DNA from: Onchocerca lupi
Taxonomy: Eukaryota > Nematoda > Chromadorea > Rhabditida > Onchocercidae
DNA: 64,000 nt
Reading direction: 5' to 3'
NCBI GenBank assembly: GCA_028564675.1
Contig: JAOVVO010000032.1
Span: 62,001-126,000, forward strand
Below the pieces are notes generated by a model. That model made no database searches. It had not been told where the DNA came from and was given only the letters and a program-made list of their open reading frames with translations. Position 1 is the first letter of the stretch. Each line of letters opens with the position of its first letter. The translations under genes were made by a program, and so were the position numbers. Shown here piece by piece: positions 23,427 through 35,887 of this stretch.

Positions 23427-26400
23427 AAAAAGTAAATTTGTTGGAATTTTCTTGAAATCTCGATTCAAAAAAATTTAAATTCTGAAGAGTATGAAACCTT
23501 ATAACTCAAAATATTTCGGAAGGTAAGACTTTAAGATTTTGATTGTAACGTTCGAGATGCTTTTGCTATCTACTGATAACAATGTTTATCAGAAGATGAT
23601 AATATTCAGAATTTATGTGCTTTGTTTACTTTGATGTCGTCAAGACATAATAGATCGATTTAACTAGACTAACAAACAATTTTTAAAAATAGTTTTACCT
23701 TTTATCATTTTTGCCAACTAATCCATTATACTTTTTATTTCTGTATTCGTCATCGTTGCATATTTATTCTGACCTCATATAATATTTTTTTTTTTTTTTT
23801 TTTGACCATCTAGCATCGTTTGGTGCTTCGGTGTACAGTCCTAAATGTACATTTTCAGTCATGTTTTAAAATGTTATCCATCCAATATTCATCATGTATT
23901 TCTGGGCAAGCTTAGAAACTTCCCGAAACGTTCAAAAATGATGATATAGGCACGTTTGATCTTTTGTAGACTGCTTTTATAATTCGATTTAAAACTAGCA
24001 TTTGCCTTGGATTTTAGAGAGAAAAATTTTGATTCTTTGGTCGTGCATGCATCTGGAAGAATTGATCGATTTACTCCTCTGTAACAAGAGAAGTTGGAAG
24101 TTTGCCGGATTTTTAAATTTTATGCAACTTATGTAATTTTTTTTTTCAAAGTGTTTCGAAAATTTATATATCGTATAATTTGGTAGTTACATTAATAATC
24201 AATTCTCCGTTGATTACTGTATTTCTTAACATCTTATTATAAATCCGGTACATTTGCATGCTTTCTTACAAGTAATTCATATAAATATCTCACTGTGTAG
24301 CTTCTTTGTGCATGATTCGACATTTGCGTTAGTTACATCAACTGCAGATTAAGTTTTGCCCAGCCGTCCTGCTGAACCATTGGCCAAAGTTTGAAATAAT
24401 GCAGAATATGATGATTTATTCTATTTGACACTGTATTACTTGATGAGTTAGAAGATCTTGTACTGGCTCTTCTTCGAATCAACTAATTTTTGATAGCGAA
24501 GGAATGATGATACATCACATCACTGGAAGTTAGTTATATACTTCTCTTATGATTATGATGATAGTTTATGGCGGTTGTGTACTAAATGTAGAAGAGTGCT
24601 TTCTCTTCTAATCAGAAAACAGAAAAAAAAATTCATTCAGCTCGTTCTTATACTCATCTCTTTTGTGTCATAAAATGTGTTGAATAGCAGAGATATTTTT
24701 ATCTTATTGCTCTTCTTAAGTTTAATAATGATTTTGTAATTTTAATCAGAACATCAGTTCCGCCTAAAATTTCACGGAAATCAACTGGAATGTGTAACTT
24801 TCGGTTTTGCTCATATTTTTTCCTTTTATTTTATTTAGTATTGGAAAAAGTTGGTGCGGGATATATTAGGGAAGTTTGTCGATCATTTGAGGTCATATTT
24901 TTTGACATAATCATATATGATTCACTACACTATATAGCATTTGTTGTGACCTTTATTTTCCATTTTCTGTCATTCATTGCTGTGTTGTTAGTATTTTTTT
25001 TCTGTATCCTGATAAAATTTCGAATAAAATCTACCGGAAATAATAGTAGTAAGCATGCAGGACTAAAAATTGCCAAAGATTTAACAGAGGAAGGCTGCTT
25101 GTATAAGTTTTTATGTACCAGCCACATGTCGATTTCATTGTTCATTTAGTTTTTTATTATTAATTAATGATCCTCGATGAAATAGTAAATTATCATTTCA
25201 CCGCGGGTGTTTACTATTTGTGAAGAATTATCGGATTCAAAAGTAAGATATGCGCGTGTGAATCGTTGATGAAGTTCATACATCTACTGCTGTTTGCAAC
25301 ATTTGTGTGCATGTCTCGATTGTTAGTCTGCAATAAATGAAATTGTTTTTACTTTGAATATCGGCGAGTTCAAAAGGAGTGACTCCTAGGAAGATTTCCA
25401 AAAACCTTAGAAAGTGACTTCTATCTCGTGGCAATCCTTTCGACGCAAAAGAAAGGAATCATGCAATGTAGCAGCAGGTGGTTTACGCGAGATCGGAATT
25501 CTTATTTTTTGCAGATAGCGTGAATGAACTTTTGCGAACATGAAATCATTTCAGCAATTTCTTGTTAGGAAAATAGTTGACGAGGATTAGCAGGAGAGAG
25601 TACTGACAGAATTTCTCACTTCTCTTCAGTACTGAATAAATATAAGTTATATCTTGTTCTAATGAAATCTGTAAACATTGAGCTCAATAGTACTTTTTTG
25701 AGGGAATATTACCCTTATTCCTGGATCTGTCAAGTTTCCTCTTTGTTTCCTATTTCAGGGTACATCAGTAATCTTGGCAATCGGGGACTACAGAAATCCC
25801 AAAATTTTTAGTCAATTTTAGAATCACTGTTTTTATCTGGATTTAACGAATATAAGATTGCTGGAAAATGATTGGAGATCATTCATCAAGCTGCCTGACT
25901 TTGTAATAGAGATACATCGTTAATAACATAGATGACTAGTATTGATTAAACTTGTTGAAATTCCTGCTGAAAATGCAAACCGTCGATTCTTTTTGACAGT
26001 TGAATGACCGTTTCTAGCAGAAAGAGAAATCTAGTTCTGAAGCCAGAAACGTGCCGATACGGTGGACACTCGTATCTTTCGATTATTTATGTTGACGGCG
26101 AATGAGTCAAAAACAAGTTTTCATCGTACTAGGAGATGAAGGATGGCTAAAAACAGGAAAGAACCTCCCTTCCCTGTTTTCAATTTTTTCTTATCGAAAA
26201 AACTTTTGGAACAAATTTTCTCAGAGCTGGAACTTTCAAAACAATTAATGCAATTAATCACTTTTTACACCAACTCTTCCATTCTCTGATTTCTTCCAAC
26301 ATGTCGGATATTTTATTGAATTGTTGTTTATTTTTTGCCAAATAATTGAGAATAACTTGCTGCTAGCAAATTACAAAGCTTAACAATTAAGCACCTATTT

Positions 26401-28688
26401 GTATGATTGATATAATAATATCTTATAGTTGGATCAATTATCATATCTCGTAATTAATGATAGTGTCCATAACAAACCGATTACTCTGATAAGAAATTAT
26501 AAATAACTTCCTTGAGATCTCAAATATTCTTACCGATCTCAGGACATACATTTCCTAGCATTATTTTTTTCCTAATTCTTTGTATGGAAATCCCAGCATT
26601 CACATATGCTGTAAATGGAAATATAAAAGGTGAATACAAATAGATGTCATAACTCTGAATAAGTGATAGCAAGTACTGGAGAAATTGGAAATGTTAAATT
26701 CCTCAAATATTAGTTCGGGTCCTAGAGATATCATAGAAAGCAGAAAACATTTCCAGAGCCAACTTTTTAATCAGTGCATAGCCAATTTTTTTACGATTGT
26801 CTAATAATTGACAGAATATTATTATGAGAAATTTGGAATAATTTTGGAGGAATGTAATCCCAAGATAGCTGCAAACAGGGAAATACCAACTTTTCGACTG
26901 TGAATTTACAAAAAAGTTTCTCGGATTTCTCTTTTTGCATTTGAAGAACTTTTAGATGGATCCTATTAATTAATGAATAAACTAAAAAAAAATTATACAG
27001 CAGCTATCCAGAAATATTGGGCAGATTTTTTTGCATCTATATTTTACTGTACGAGAATATCTCAAGTTTCTTTTCTATAATTATTTATTCAATAAATCCT
27101 TATTAGATAAGTTAGTAACAATACTTACAACTGCTTCTCAAATATAAATTATCTGTAATTGGATACTCCGGAAATCAGCTCGAAGTTGAGATTAAATGCA
27201 AGGAAGAGTATTAGTTTCCATAATTCCAACTATTAAAATTTGAAATATTATTGCTTATTTCCACTGTTATGAACAAAACAATTATGAACTTTTTAACCTT
27301 TGAACGACATTTATCAAACCGTAATCGACCATATTTTTTTATTGTGCACAAATGTTTACTCATTATTTAATTAAAATGACTGACTAATTTTAGATTCAGC
27401 TAATTAATTATTCAGTAATTTTATATTCATCTATTTATATTTCTATGTATCTGCTAATTCAGTAAGTCATTTTGATCTTGGAACTGATAAGTTTTAGAGA
27501 AATAAAAGCAGAACAAATTTTGACAACTAAGAAAGAGTAACGAAACTATAGCTATAGTACTCTTGATTGATATGTGAAAATTCTAACGAAGTTAAAAGGC
27601 ACGAATTTTTGATGCATTTTAAATTTCAATGAGATTTTTTTCAAAGAAATCTATCAGCAATCACGAAGAGAGGAATTAACCAATTGATTCATTATTATTG
27701 TTCTCTTTTTGAATCAAAAAACATTTTCTCTTATTGCTATGATTCTATGGGTTAGATTTGCAGGATGAAGCTAATAATTGCGCATTATTGAAAAATGGCA
27801 ATTCGATCAAATTGATCCATTTTGGAGCATTCATATTTGTGATGGATACTTCTTGCATTGAAGAATATTTCCTAGGACGATAGAGAAATGATATGAATTG
27901 GCATTAGTAAATGCACTTTGACCTGATGGTATTATTTATGGATAATCAACCACATGTACGGTATAATTGCTATGCCATGCAGTGATTTGACATAATTATT
28001 GACTTGCGCAACATAAAAATGACAATGAAGAGTGAAAGCAAGCAAGTATCATTTCCCGATATGCAAACAGATTATACGACTTATTTTTTCACGCCTTCTC
28101 AAGTTTCATAAGAGGGAAAGAACAAACATTCTTGAGAAACTTATTTTCAGATAGAAGGATCTTTGTTGTTACGTCATACCTTCTTTAATCATAGAAATTT
28201 TTCAATTTTTATTGTTTCCATATTTTCTTTTCAATTTGGGAACAAGGTTAATCGAAAAATCCAGGCAGTTTGAAGAAATGCTTAAAAACTCTATGACTTC
28301 CGAAGTTTGTATTAGTAATTTTCAAAGCTATACTTGTTGAACATGTTTTCAATCTGTGCAGTTAAGGAAGAAATATTTGATGGTTACTCTAACTGCTATC
28401 ATGGACTAGAATAATCGCGATATCACTAGAGACTAGCTCTTTTATGACTGCAATAATTATTAGAGCGATACTGTAAAATTCTTTTTTTTTATCTCAATTT
28501 TTAATCCAATTACGTTGACCCAAGCATCAAGCATAATGCAACGATATTAATTGGAATCTTGTTATGAAATAAAACTTTGTTGGCATCACGCTGGTGTGTT
28601 GATTGACAGGCTGATCCGGTTAAATGACTACCTGAGTGCCGAATGCAACGATAACTATAACGTTAGATGCCAGCAAAGTATTCTGATT

Positions 28689-28708
28689 TCCTGATGACAT
28701 CATCAGGA
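28689..28708. repeat. Inverted repeat, 9-bp arms with 2-bp spacer
   Basis: Arms TCCTGATGA and TCATCAGGA are exactly complementary around CA. The core contains TGACATCA, which resembles a bZIP (CRE/AP-1-like) half-site pair. Confidence 0.6.
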
Positions 28709-28912
28709 GCGCAATATCATCACTCTCATGTCAATCACGGAATGCAGAAATCTAGTTTCGTTGACATTTTCATCGCTGCAATTAACTTCTCTGGAAATAT
28801 TGCAGATATTTTGGAACATATCAGTTAATTAATGATGATTCCTTTACCTTTCACAACACTTGCAAGATGTTTAGCAAATATTCAATGAGCAACTGAATAT
28901 TTCTCAGTCGTT

Positions 28913-28933
28913 CCGCAACGACGTAAGTTGCGG
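28913..28933. other. Short GC-rich hairpin
   Basis: CCGCAAC and GTTGCGG can pair as a 7-bp stem around a 7-base loop. It sits in a locally GC-richer part of the intergenic region. It is too short for a miRNA precursor by itself. Confidence 0.4.
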
Positions 28934-30996
28934 CATTGGCTCTTTCGCGGATATCGCAATATTTTAGCGAGCCTACCAATTCTAGGCAGAACAGAGGATC
29001 TGGTTCAATTTCTACTACTAAACAATAGCTTTCGCTGAAAAGAGCAGGTGTATGGTAACACTATCTGATCATTTCAAGTAGAGAGGCGAACGCTGAGTGG
29101 CGTACCATGCTCTGCTACCGTATGTATATGTGTTAGTTTCATTTTAAAAGGTATTAGAATTAATTTTCATTCATATCTAACAAAATCTAATCTGTGATCT
29201 TGTTCTACCAAGTTTACTAAGCAAGTACCAAAAGAGCCTTAAAAAATGCGTCTTTTTCTCCTCAAAATTTATAAAGAAAGCAGTATTTGTATCATCATGT
29301 CGATGGATTATTTTTTATATGCTGATGAAAAGTGCTACGATGAAAAAGAATTGAAAAAGTGAGGAAAAAAAGCGCCGCTCTATGATTAACAACGATTTGC
29401 GGTACATTCTCACACCCCCTCCTCGCCCTCAATCACCTTCCTGACAGTAAGGATAAGATACTACTTTCTTGCCACAAAAAATGAATCAATTTGAAAACCT
29501 CAAGAACACAAAAAAATGTCATTAATTAAACATGTGAAGTATTAGAATATTTCAAAAATAAGAAAGAACGAGAAAAGTGAAGGAGGGGGCGTATCATGAA
29601 ATCGTAGATCCCTTGAAATGTGCAAGAAATAAAGACGAGAGCATCTTTCGAAACCGAACATTCTTAAATGAAGTAAAACTATTCCAAAATTACGAAATGT
29701 TTCATTCATGAAAGCTTGAAATGAAGAAAATACGAGAAGAGATGTGAATCGATTGTTGTATGAGTTCCACTTTTTAGTTCAATCGGTTGAATCAATTTTC
29801 TCAAATCATATCTTAAACATTCTATGGACGAAGAAATTCAAATTTGAATCACTTCACTTCCTTAGTTTTCAGCTAATTGATCCTACTCCTCTTCACACTA
29901 TATTATGGTAGTAATTCTAGAAATTATTTAAAATATGCGCCTCCTATCATAAGTGAAAAGTTGCTAATCTCTTCAATTTCCCATGTTCTTTCAAATTCAT
30001 TTCTCATCCCAACACTTTTCATATATATTTCGTGTGCTGCAAAAATGAAGTAATTATATAACAATTTAAAAACTAACACATTTTCTCTTATTTAAAATGA
30101 GCGATTGTAACATTGTATGCTGAAATTGAGGGACAGTTTAAAAGTGTTGACATTAGATCGATACATTCATCATTTATCCTCAATTTCCACAAATTCATTT
30201 TCCATGTAAAAATATAGATGCTGCTGATTCTGATGAAAGGAATCATCCTAAGTATCGATTTTTAGATTTTTATAGTGCTAAATCTTAATCTTAAAATTAT
30301 TAAACAAAATTCCAAAATTTATCGGTAGACAATCAGAAACTTCATATCAGATACCTTAAGATATGCGTCATTATCCATTTCAAGGTTTGTATCAATGAGT
30401 TCCGTATCTAAAAACAATCACATTTACACTTACTACACTGTCTTATGGATATTACCAAAAACACATACAATTACTTCAGCTTCATGGAATAAATCCAACT
30501 CATGGGATAACCAATTTCATAACGCAGCCAATGACACGAAAGTCGAAAAAATAGAATTTCGTTGCGAAAGACGATATGCTTTTTTGAAATATCACCTCGG
30601 GTACGACGAAATGACGAAAGCAAACCTCGAAGTTTAAATTATGAGTTGATATGAGACTCGTCCCCTCTGTTCAGTATTTTTCTCTCCCCCTCTCTTTCCT
30701 TATCCTCTCTCTCTTTTTCCCCTTATGCCTTCTTCGATTTGTTTATGGTCGTTTTATCTCTAGAAATTTAGCCGAAACTGAACAGTTACCTCTCTTTTTA
30801 CAATTATCCATTGGGAAATGAATAAAATTAACTGACAAAAATCAAATTTAAGGTGCCGCAATTTGATTTTAGATCTTATTTTATTATTTTTGATTTCCTT
30901 TTTATCTTTTATTCATTTTCGTATGGCTTATTGCAATTTCAACTTGCGGATAATTAAAATATTAGTACTTGGAACTCATTTAAGTGCAAATTGGGA

Positions 30997-33871
30997 ATGA
31001 CGAGATGGCCATTAAACAGGAACTTATTTTCTTTGCGTCATATTGAATGTTTCAAAGTTAACAGTTCAAGTTCAAATGTGTTCGGGTCTATTTCGGCAAT
31101 AGGTGGAAGCCTCAAAACTGTTCAAGAAGAAACGACGAAAACGGCAGTGTTGATGCTGCATCATGGACAACCAAGGACACCATATTATGCCACAAAGCAT
31201 TTGGCTGAAGGCTCTCATTACTACTACAAATTACCTCTCTGGCTTACTTCGTATGCATGTTTCAATTCGATTAAACTTTATTTTCATAAACTCTCGATAT
31301 CTTTATTAGAACTAGTCGTGCATGAAATGCATTGGGATACATTTTGCTACCAGTTCGACCGCTTCCATTAGTTTCATATACTTTTTTATAGGTTAGAAAG
31401 TTTTTTTGCACGATACTGAATTTGAGGAAGAAAAAAAGACGAAGTTTATTCAGAAGTATTTCCCTCGCATCCTAAAAATTTGAAGAAAAACATGTTTTAA
31501 AGTCCTTTTATTTCAAGGCGTGTGACACGATTATATTGGCCACTGGCGAAGAAAGTGGATTTTTGTGTTGATAATTACAAACACAGCGAAAACTTCTCAA
31601 ATCTTATCAGTACGTATTCGAAAATACTGCAGGAATATTTGAACGAATTAGTTCCTGAACATGGATCATTTTACTGCATTCATGCATTTCTTTATGAAGA
31701 ACCAACCATTTCGAGAGTTATCAATGATTTGATAAGGTGATTTCAATTTACAATAAGTAAGAACACGATTTTGCTTCTGATTTCTCAAATCTTTGCAGTC
31801 CCTCAATCGAATAAAACTTTTCTTTGATCTATTTTAATTAGATCTTCAAATTTTAGTATATTTGAAATGTTGTGTAATTGAACATGATCTTGCTATTTCC
31901 AGGCGAGGTATGCAACGATTAATTTTATTACCACTCTATCCACATTACTCATGTTTTCAAACGGGAACGATGTTAAATATTGCCGTTAAAGTTCTTGATG
32001 AGCAGACAATACCACTGTTAAAAGATGGCATAGGCTTAATGGATTATAGAGTGAGAACTATGTCCCATGTATCGTTCCGTTGTAGTACTATTGACCAGTG
32101 GAGTAATCATCCAGCTGTTATTAATGTAAGTTGCTGATCCTTTTAAAAATTTGAGGATTCATGTTTTCTCTTTTGGACTACATTAATCTACTTCCATAGT
32201 CTATGTAAATCTGAACTCAATTTTTTCTGAGTCAGTGCTGGATTGGAGTGAACAACAGATATCGTTACCTTGAAATCTGTGTTCATTCTAGTCCCAGCAT
32301 TACCTTAAGGTGTACATTAGTTTTGACAAAATTTCTAAAAAAGATCCTACCTCATAATCCTAGAAAAAAAACTTTTTGCCCAAATTGTATTGGGAAATAA
32401 GTTTATGAGACCTTCAAGAACATGGGACGAATATGATTATTTAATGTTTATTTAATGAAAATGCTTTTATTTAATGCATTCATTGAAATTTATTGGCCGA
32501 TTCCAAGAAAAATTTACTAATTTTCTTTCACAGTTTAGTTTTGGTGTAATTTGCTGCATGCCGAACTAAAAAATCACGACAGTTTACTTTTCGTCGCACC
32601 ACAAATGGTTTGTCTTTTACAGTTTTTTTTTTCTATAATAACTTTATAACTTTTTCTTTTAATTTAATGCGGCGAACAAAAAGTCTAAAAGGATGGGGAA
32701 CCTTTTTCTCCTCTTTTCATATAGCTTTAATTTCAGCTGCAAAGAAGACTAAAAGTCAAAATGATCAAATCATACTGAATTTATGTGAGAGAGTTGCAAA
32801 TGAGTTAAATATCTCAACATAGGTTTGATTTTGACTTAAAAATAAGGGAAATCATCTGGGTCAAGATTTTTTAGTTTTGTGACGATCTGTTCAAAAATCC
32901 AATGAATCCGTTTCGGTAATTGTTTGTTATTCTTCATAAGTTATTCGGATCGCGCCCATAAAATTTTGATAGGATTGCTATTGAGGTTACTTGCTATATT
33001 CTAGCGTGGTTATAACTCAATCGGCTACAAACGAGAAGTTTGGACAACTTGTTTTCTTCTGATGGAACATTTGAATGAAGTTATGCCCTGGAAACTTGCA
33101 TGGTTTAGCAGCTGGGACCAATGGCCAGCAACAACTTTGGAAAGTATTAAATTACAGTTATATTTCTTAAGAAGGGAGAAACGATATCGTACTTTAGTTG
33201 TGCCTATTGCATCACTCATTCCTTCTTTCGAAAGCGAAATTCTACTACCAAATATTCTACAAAATGAGGTAAACTGGTTGCATTTTCTTCCTATTACTAT
33301 TGTTTCGCACAACAAAAACTTTTATGTAACCTTGCGAAGTACAGAATGAGTTCGTGGACAGTAATTTTTCTTCTTAGCATTTGATGCAAATTTTTATCCA
33401 AAAAACTATAGACTGGATTTTTTCTTCCATTTTTTAATGTTGTTTCAGAGAGTGAGTCTTGGGAAAAAAATTGGCTTTAGTTCCAAATTAACATTTTGAT
33501 GTTATAAGCGAAATTTGCTATCTTTATCTTCACATTTAATAGTTTTCTTTGCAAATTATTAAAATTCTCCCAAAAAACTTATTCTCTCTCTGTGTGTAAC
33601 TTATTACATCCTGCAATTTTCATATTTGTAAATTTATTATTTGCAGGGTGTCGATTTACTTTCACCACCTGGATTTTCACCGGTTTTGGCACATGGCTTT
33701 GCAGAATTGATCAAGAATCATTTGATGGGTCGTAGGGCATTGTCACAATTGTCATGTCGTTGCAAATTCTGCTTTAGCTCACACTGTTTACTTCGGGAAG
33801 CAATGTTGGCACCAAAAGAAACCCTCCCCAATGAAATATTTTTAGAAAACACCTTAGGGAACAAGAAATAA
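30997..33871 (+). CDS. Ferrochelatase-like protein (FeCL type), probable pseudoenzyme
   Basis: Exons seen: 30997-31250, 31518-31736, 31903-32125, 33005-33268, 33647-33871 (stop TAA). At least one more exon is expected between 32126 and 33004. The N terminus (MTRWPLNRNLFSLRHI) resembles a mitochondrial presequence. Homology to ferrochelatase runs throughout: KTAVLMLHHGQP (family GILLLNMGGP), LILLPLYPHYSCFQTGTMLN (FTQYPQYSCSTTGSSLN), CSTIDQWSNHPAVIN, and LVVPIASLIPSFESEI. The [2Fe-2S] ligands are all present: the Cys of YPHYSC and the C-terminal CKFCFSSHC (CX2CX4C). The GGGSPI loop is replaced by NYKHSENFSN, and no SAHSLP with the catalytic His is found in any frame of the gap. In the metal-site region, SDHIETL has become IPSFESE. 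Ferrochelatase inserts iron into protoporphyrin; related FeCL proteins of nematodes are described as lacking active-site residues. Catalysis is therefore unlikely; a haem/porphyrin-sensing or Fe-S role is inference. Confidence 0.85.
32583..32822 (+). other. Unresolved internal exon region of the ferrochelatase-like gene
   Basis: An open frame here ends with NDQIILNLCERVANELNIST and then a stop. It resembles the family segment that follows WPTHHLLIQ (CFADHILKEL). A good acceptor (aatttcag) precedes its C-terminal part, and another AG at 32581-32582 gives phase 0. The phases do not join cleanly to 32125 or to 33005 without skipping the stop at 32820-32822. A second possible exon is at 32873-32913 (gattttttag acceptor, peptide FCDDLFKNPMNPF). 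Direct splicing of 32125 to 33005 is in phase but would delete about 36 residues of the fold. Confidence 0.35.
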
Positions 33872-33922
33872 TTCAGCAACAAAGAAGGCAGCAAATTTCA
33901 ATTTGAAATATCAAGATATTAA

Positions 33923-33928
33923 AATAAA
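33923..33928 (+). terminator. Polyadenylation signal of the ferrochelatase-like gene
   Basis: Canonical AATAAA, 52 bases after the stop codon on the coding strand. Confidence 0.6.
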
Positions 33929-35863
33929 AATGATTTCTCAAAGTTTGTTCTCATCCCAATATATTATAAAATTAACAGTGTTATAAAATTAATTCCCGTA
34001 TAATATCTAGCAAATGGAAAATAATACTCCACTAAGCTATCCCCTTAGTTTGTTGGTCATGTGTGTTGCAGCTTATAGTGAATTAATTAAGTGATAGTAT
34101 TTTTATAACATTGCTGTGCACTATCTTAGTATTTATTTGTGGATAGTTATGTAAATTTGAACTCAATTCATTAAGCGTTACTAAGCGAAATTGATATATA
34201 TTTAATATTTAAATATTACGGAGCATGTATACTCTATTACGATCATAATGTGGTTTTGTTTTGAGATCCGTGAAATGTAACGTCTCTGCGAGTGTATTCC
34301 GAAGTCGTTGAAACTTGCTGAGGATAATGGAAAAGTAAACAGTGTTATTTGTTAGAACTTTCTGACTTCTAACGTAACTTGATAGCCTTTTGTCTTTCGC
34401 TGTCTGTATGATAGAATCCATTTACCGGATTCCATAATATAAATGTAATTTCAAGAATATATTATATGGTTGAGTTTAGTTCAGATGTGCATATGTTTGC
34501 GAGATCTTGAATTTGCTGTCATTGCTTGCCGAAATTATTGTTTTCGGAATATATAAATGTTTGGCTTATTGGCTGAATATGCATCAGTGTTATGGCTAAT
34601 ATTGAGTTATACGTATTATGTAATCAGTTTCTAAATTCCATCTCAATTGATATTTAACACTGTAAATTATTATTTTTGATCTTTTCCGGTTGTTATTGAG
34701 ATATTGCAAACTTAACATATGAAATTGACAGTGACGAAAAGCTTGTTCTCGTGAAATTTTGATCGGAACTCGAGATTTCATAACATCCTGAGGCGAGATT
34801 GTAAAGTACTTCGCATACGACTTTCCGGGGTATCTTATTTTGTTGCTATCATTTGCATTTTAATGGTCAAGAATCTCTTCGTAAATACTTGAAGGTCAGA
34901 ATTGCGAAACAATCAGTGGAGTCATCAAATATCACGCTGGAAAAATCCCTTTATATTCAGAGAGGAGAAAAAACAAATATTAAAAAGCAAATTAATGTTT
35001 GTTTGTTTGTTTTTTTCTCTTTCTGAATATAAAAGATTTTCGTGCTGTGACAATTGATGGCTCCATTACTTGCTTCGAGTTGTTTTAGTTTTCACTAAAA
35101 ATGAAGGGAGCGGACAGCATGACATGCGTTGGAATCTTTTGCGAATAGAATATATAAGCAGTCGCAAAATAACTGTAGCTTGCTGGGATGTGATAAAAAG
35201 AAAAAAAAAAGAATGTCTTAAATGGATAATAATTCAAGTATTTCTTTCTCGACAAACTTGTCAAACTTAGCGAGCACTATGAGATGTTCCATATAAGCTC
35301 ATCTGCAACGGTGAAAGAATCGGGAGAATAAGCTGCAGGGTTAGAAACAAATAAGTGAAATAAACGCTGAAAATCGGAAATGGATAGGCCGATGAAAATC
35401 CTTCCAGCATTGAAAGATTACCAAACGATTGTCTACGTGGACGAAAAAAACAAGAAACCAATCTGTACGATGCTCTGAAAAATGCATTCAAGATAGTGGC
35501 GGATGCATTACTATATTAAAGCGCACAAATCAATAAACCTTCAAAAAAGTACTGGCAAGCCAAGTTTATGCGCACAACGTTTGTAGTGAATGGTTAATCA
35601 AAATATTAACCCACTAATATCAAACCATCATTATATTGCATAGCGATATTGTAACCTCTCAACTTCTTTCCTAATCTTTGACCTCCTCTCCACAGCACGC
35701 CTAGCCCACTTTGCAGATGGTCCCTCTTCCACTTGCAAACTGCACTGCTGCATTATGAATTTTGAAACTCAAGGCAACAAGTTGGCTCATTGCCAATAGT
35801 CTTCATATTGCAAACCGAAGAGAACGTCTAGACGGCGATATGCCTGGTTGTGACATCTGTGCA

Positions 35864-35887
35864 TGTGTGTGTATGTGTGTGTGTGTG
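35864..35887 (+). repeat. (TG)n microsatellite
   Basis: Alternating TG with a single TA interruption, followed by further TG-rich sequence to about 35900. Confidence 0.8.

Larger units (their letters stand above)
23427..30996. other. Intergenic region between sem-2 and the ferrochelatase-like gene
   Basis: 7.6 kb without a supported gene. The first part presumably holds the sem-2 3' UTR; an AATAAA is present near 25332 but is distant. Two modest structured elements are listed separately, the inverted repeat at 28689 and the hairpin at 28913. The 28.6-29.1 kb part is less AT-rich than its surroundings. An open frame at 24790-25149 (119 codons, one hydrophobic segment) lacks splice or family support. 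Confidence 0.5.

Noticed and set aside
24790..25149. 119-codon frame with a hydrophobic segment after sem-2
   Set aside because: Hydrophobic stretch reflects T-rich sequence; no splice sites or family; more likely sem-2 3' flank.
30395..30637. 80-codon + strand frame upstream of the ferrochelatase-like gene
   Set aside because: No joining donor to the 30997 exon and no homology to ferrochelatase N termini.
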